Below, piece after piece: positions 63,311 through 64,000 of a DNA stretch of 64,000 bases. The stretch comes from Butyrivibrio sp. XPD2006. GTDB taxonomy: Bacteria; Bacillota; Clostridia; Lachnospirales; Lachnospiraceae. Numbering within the stretch: the stretch's first letter is position 1; each line of letters opens with the position of its first letter. Location: positions 124,001 to 188,000 of the forward strand of contig NZ_ATVT01000006.1 in NCBI RefSeq assembly GCF_000420865.1, written 5' to 3'. Under the pieces are notes generated by a model that saw only the letters and a program-made list of their open reading frames with translations, was not told the DNA's origin and did not search any database. A program made the position numbers and the translations under genes.

Positions 63311-64000
63311 TCACTTTCCTATCTTCTGGTCTCCGGTGGACCACACATGTTTCTTGGATGCGTCGGTTCTTTTATTCTGCGCCATAACACCTGCAAGTGA
63401 ATGAGGCACATATGGCTCTTCGAGGTACTTAAGCTCATCGTCTGTCAGCACCAGATCCACTGCCTTTGCTGCGCCTTCGATGTGATGAAGCTTGGTTGCT
63501 CCGCAAACAGGGGCAGTCACCTTTGTAAGGAGCCATGCCAGGGATACTTCCGTCATAGTCACACCATGCCTATCTGCAAGTTCTGCCACACGATTTATGA
63601 TCACAGCATCCTGTTCTGCTGTAGTATCATATTTAAACTTCGCATAGGTATCCTCGGTTGCGCGCTTTGTGTCACCTTCGCCGGGCTTTCGTGAAAGTCT
63701 TCCGCTTGCCAGTGCGCTGTAAGGAGTAAGTGCAATATTCTCTTCTTCACAATACGGAACCATCTCGCGCTCTTCTTCTCTGAAGATAAGATTGTAATGC
63801 CCCTGAATTGAAACAAATTTAGCAAAGCCCTCTTTTTCTGCAAGCGCATTAGCCTTGGCAATCTGCCACGCAAAGCAGTTTGAAATGCCGATATATCTTG
63901 CCTTACCTGCTTTCACGATGCGGTTTAAACCATCCATTATGTCATAGAGTTCTGTATTCCAATCCCACATGTGATAGATATACAGATCCACGTAGTCCAT
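63311..64000 (-). CDS. Aldo/keto reductase (partial, N-terminus outside window)
   Basis: The last 229 residues of an aldo/keto reductase: DYVDLYIYHMWDWNTE (barrel strand with the substrate His), ARYIGISNCFAWQ, FVSIQGHYNLIFREEEREMVPYCEEENIALTPYSALASGRLS, and the C-terminal HGVTMTEVSLAWLL and ATKLHHIEGAAKAVDL. The catalytic Tyr and Asp are in the missing part. NADPH-dependent reduction of aldehydes or ketones is expected. Confidence 0.85.
   Translation of the reverse strand: MDYVDLYIYHMWDWNTELYDIMDGLNRIVKAGKARYIGISNCFAWQIAKANALAEKEGFAKFVSIQGHYNLIFREEEREMVPYCEEENIALTPYSALASGRLSRKPGEGDTKRATEDTYAKFKYDTTAEQDAVIINRVAELADRHGVTMTEVSLAWLLTKVTAPVCGATKLHHIEGAAKAVDLVLTDDELKYLEEPYVPHSLAGVMAQNKRTDASKKHVWSTGDQKIGK

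Overview
The window looks like chromosome of an anaerobic, low-to-mid GC Firmicute of the Lachnospiraceae, most like Butyrivibrio or Pseudobutyrivibrio. This is inferred from strong AGGAGG-type ribosome binding sites, Gram-positive lipobox signal peptides, the PDDEXK_2 (Rpn-like) nucleases, the GGDEF and CACHE signalling proteins and the general protein style. No rRNA, tRNA or CRISPR array was seen, so the genus is only a guess.

Bases 1-17000 look like part of an integrative/conjugative or other mobile element, almost all on the minus strand. It carries a P-loop protein cut by the window edge, a VirD4/TraG-type coupling ATPase, a ClpP-like serine protease, a Pif1/RecD-like helicase, several small zinc-ribbon proteins, and an unusual radical SAM/SPASM enzyme just downstream of a small protein that begins MKIRTDFVTNSSSSSF. 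Embedded in it is a defence cargo: a control protein, a MamI-like restriction enzyme, a DNA methyltransferase, a DUF2075 nuclease-helicase and a NYN/PIN-like nuclease. An inverted repeat of the type TTCAACG-N3-CGTTGAA recurs 50-105 bp upstream of four minus-strand gene starts and may define a small regulon of the element.

Bases 17000-34500 are mixed accessory chromosome. There is a six-helix-type membrane protein, a nucleotidyltransferase, a decayed duplicate of part of the mobile region (about 19308-19790), envelope and lipoprotein genes (zinc ribbon, MORN repeats, Big-like, a secreted Ala/Lys helical protein), a GIY-YIG protein, a Mor-type regulator, a run of small hypothetical proteins, a HAD phosphatase and an amidohydrolase. 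A small frameshifted gene lies at 34300-34508.

Bases 34500-64000 read as core genome: KAP NTPase, two PDDEXK_2 nucleases that share an identical 55-bp upstream element, endonuclease IV, a LppM/SHOCT lipoprotein, nitroreductase, a DUF362 protein, a NamZ-type muramidase, HAD and FMN-binding proteins, a DnaJ-domain protein, a large SF1 helicase, two GGDEF proteins, a MntP-ZIP fusion under a manganese (yybP-ykoY) riboswitch, a LysR regulator divergent from metF, a fragment of enolase, a hybrid histidine kinase translationally coupled to a solute-binding lipoprotein, a CPA2 antiporter, a carboxymuconolactone decarboxylase-like protein and a partial aldo/keto reductase. Short hairpin repeats with the core GTCCCC/GGGGAC (REP-like) sit at several gene ends here, and one supplies the end of a reading frame.

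The strongest candidates for new biology are the MntP-ZIP fusion with its riboswitch, the radical SAM/SSSSSF pair with the recurring operator-like repeat, the 55-bp element in front of the PDDEXK_2 genes, and the kinase/solute-binding-protein pair.
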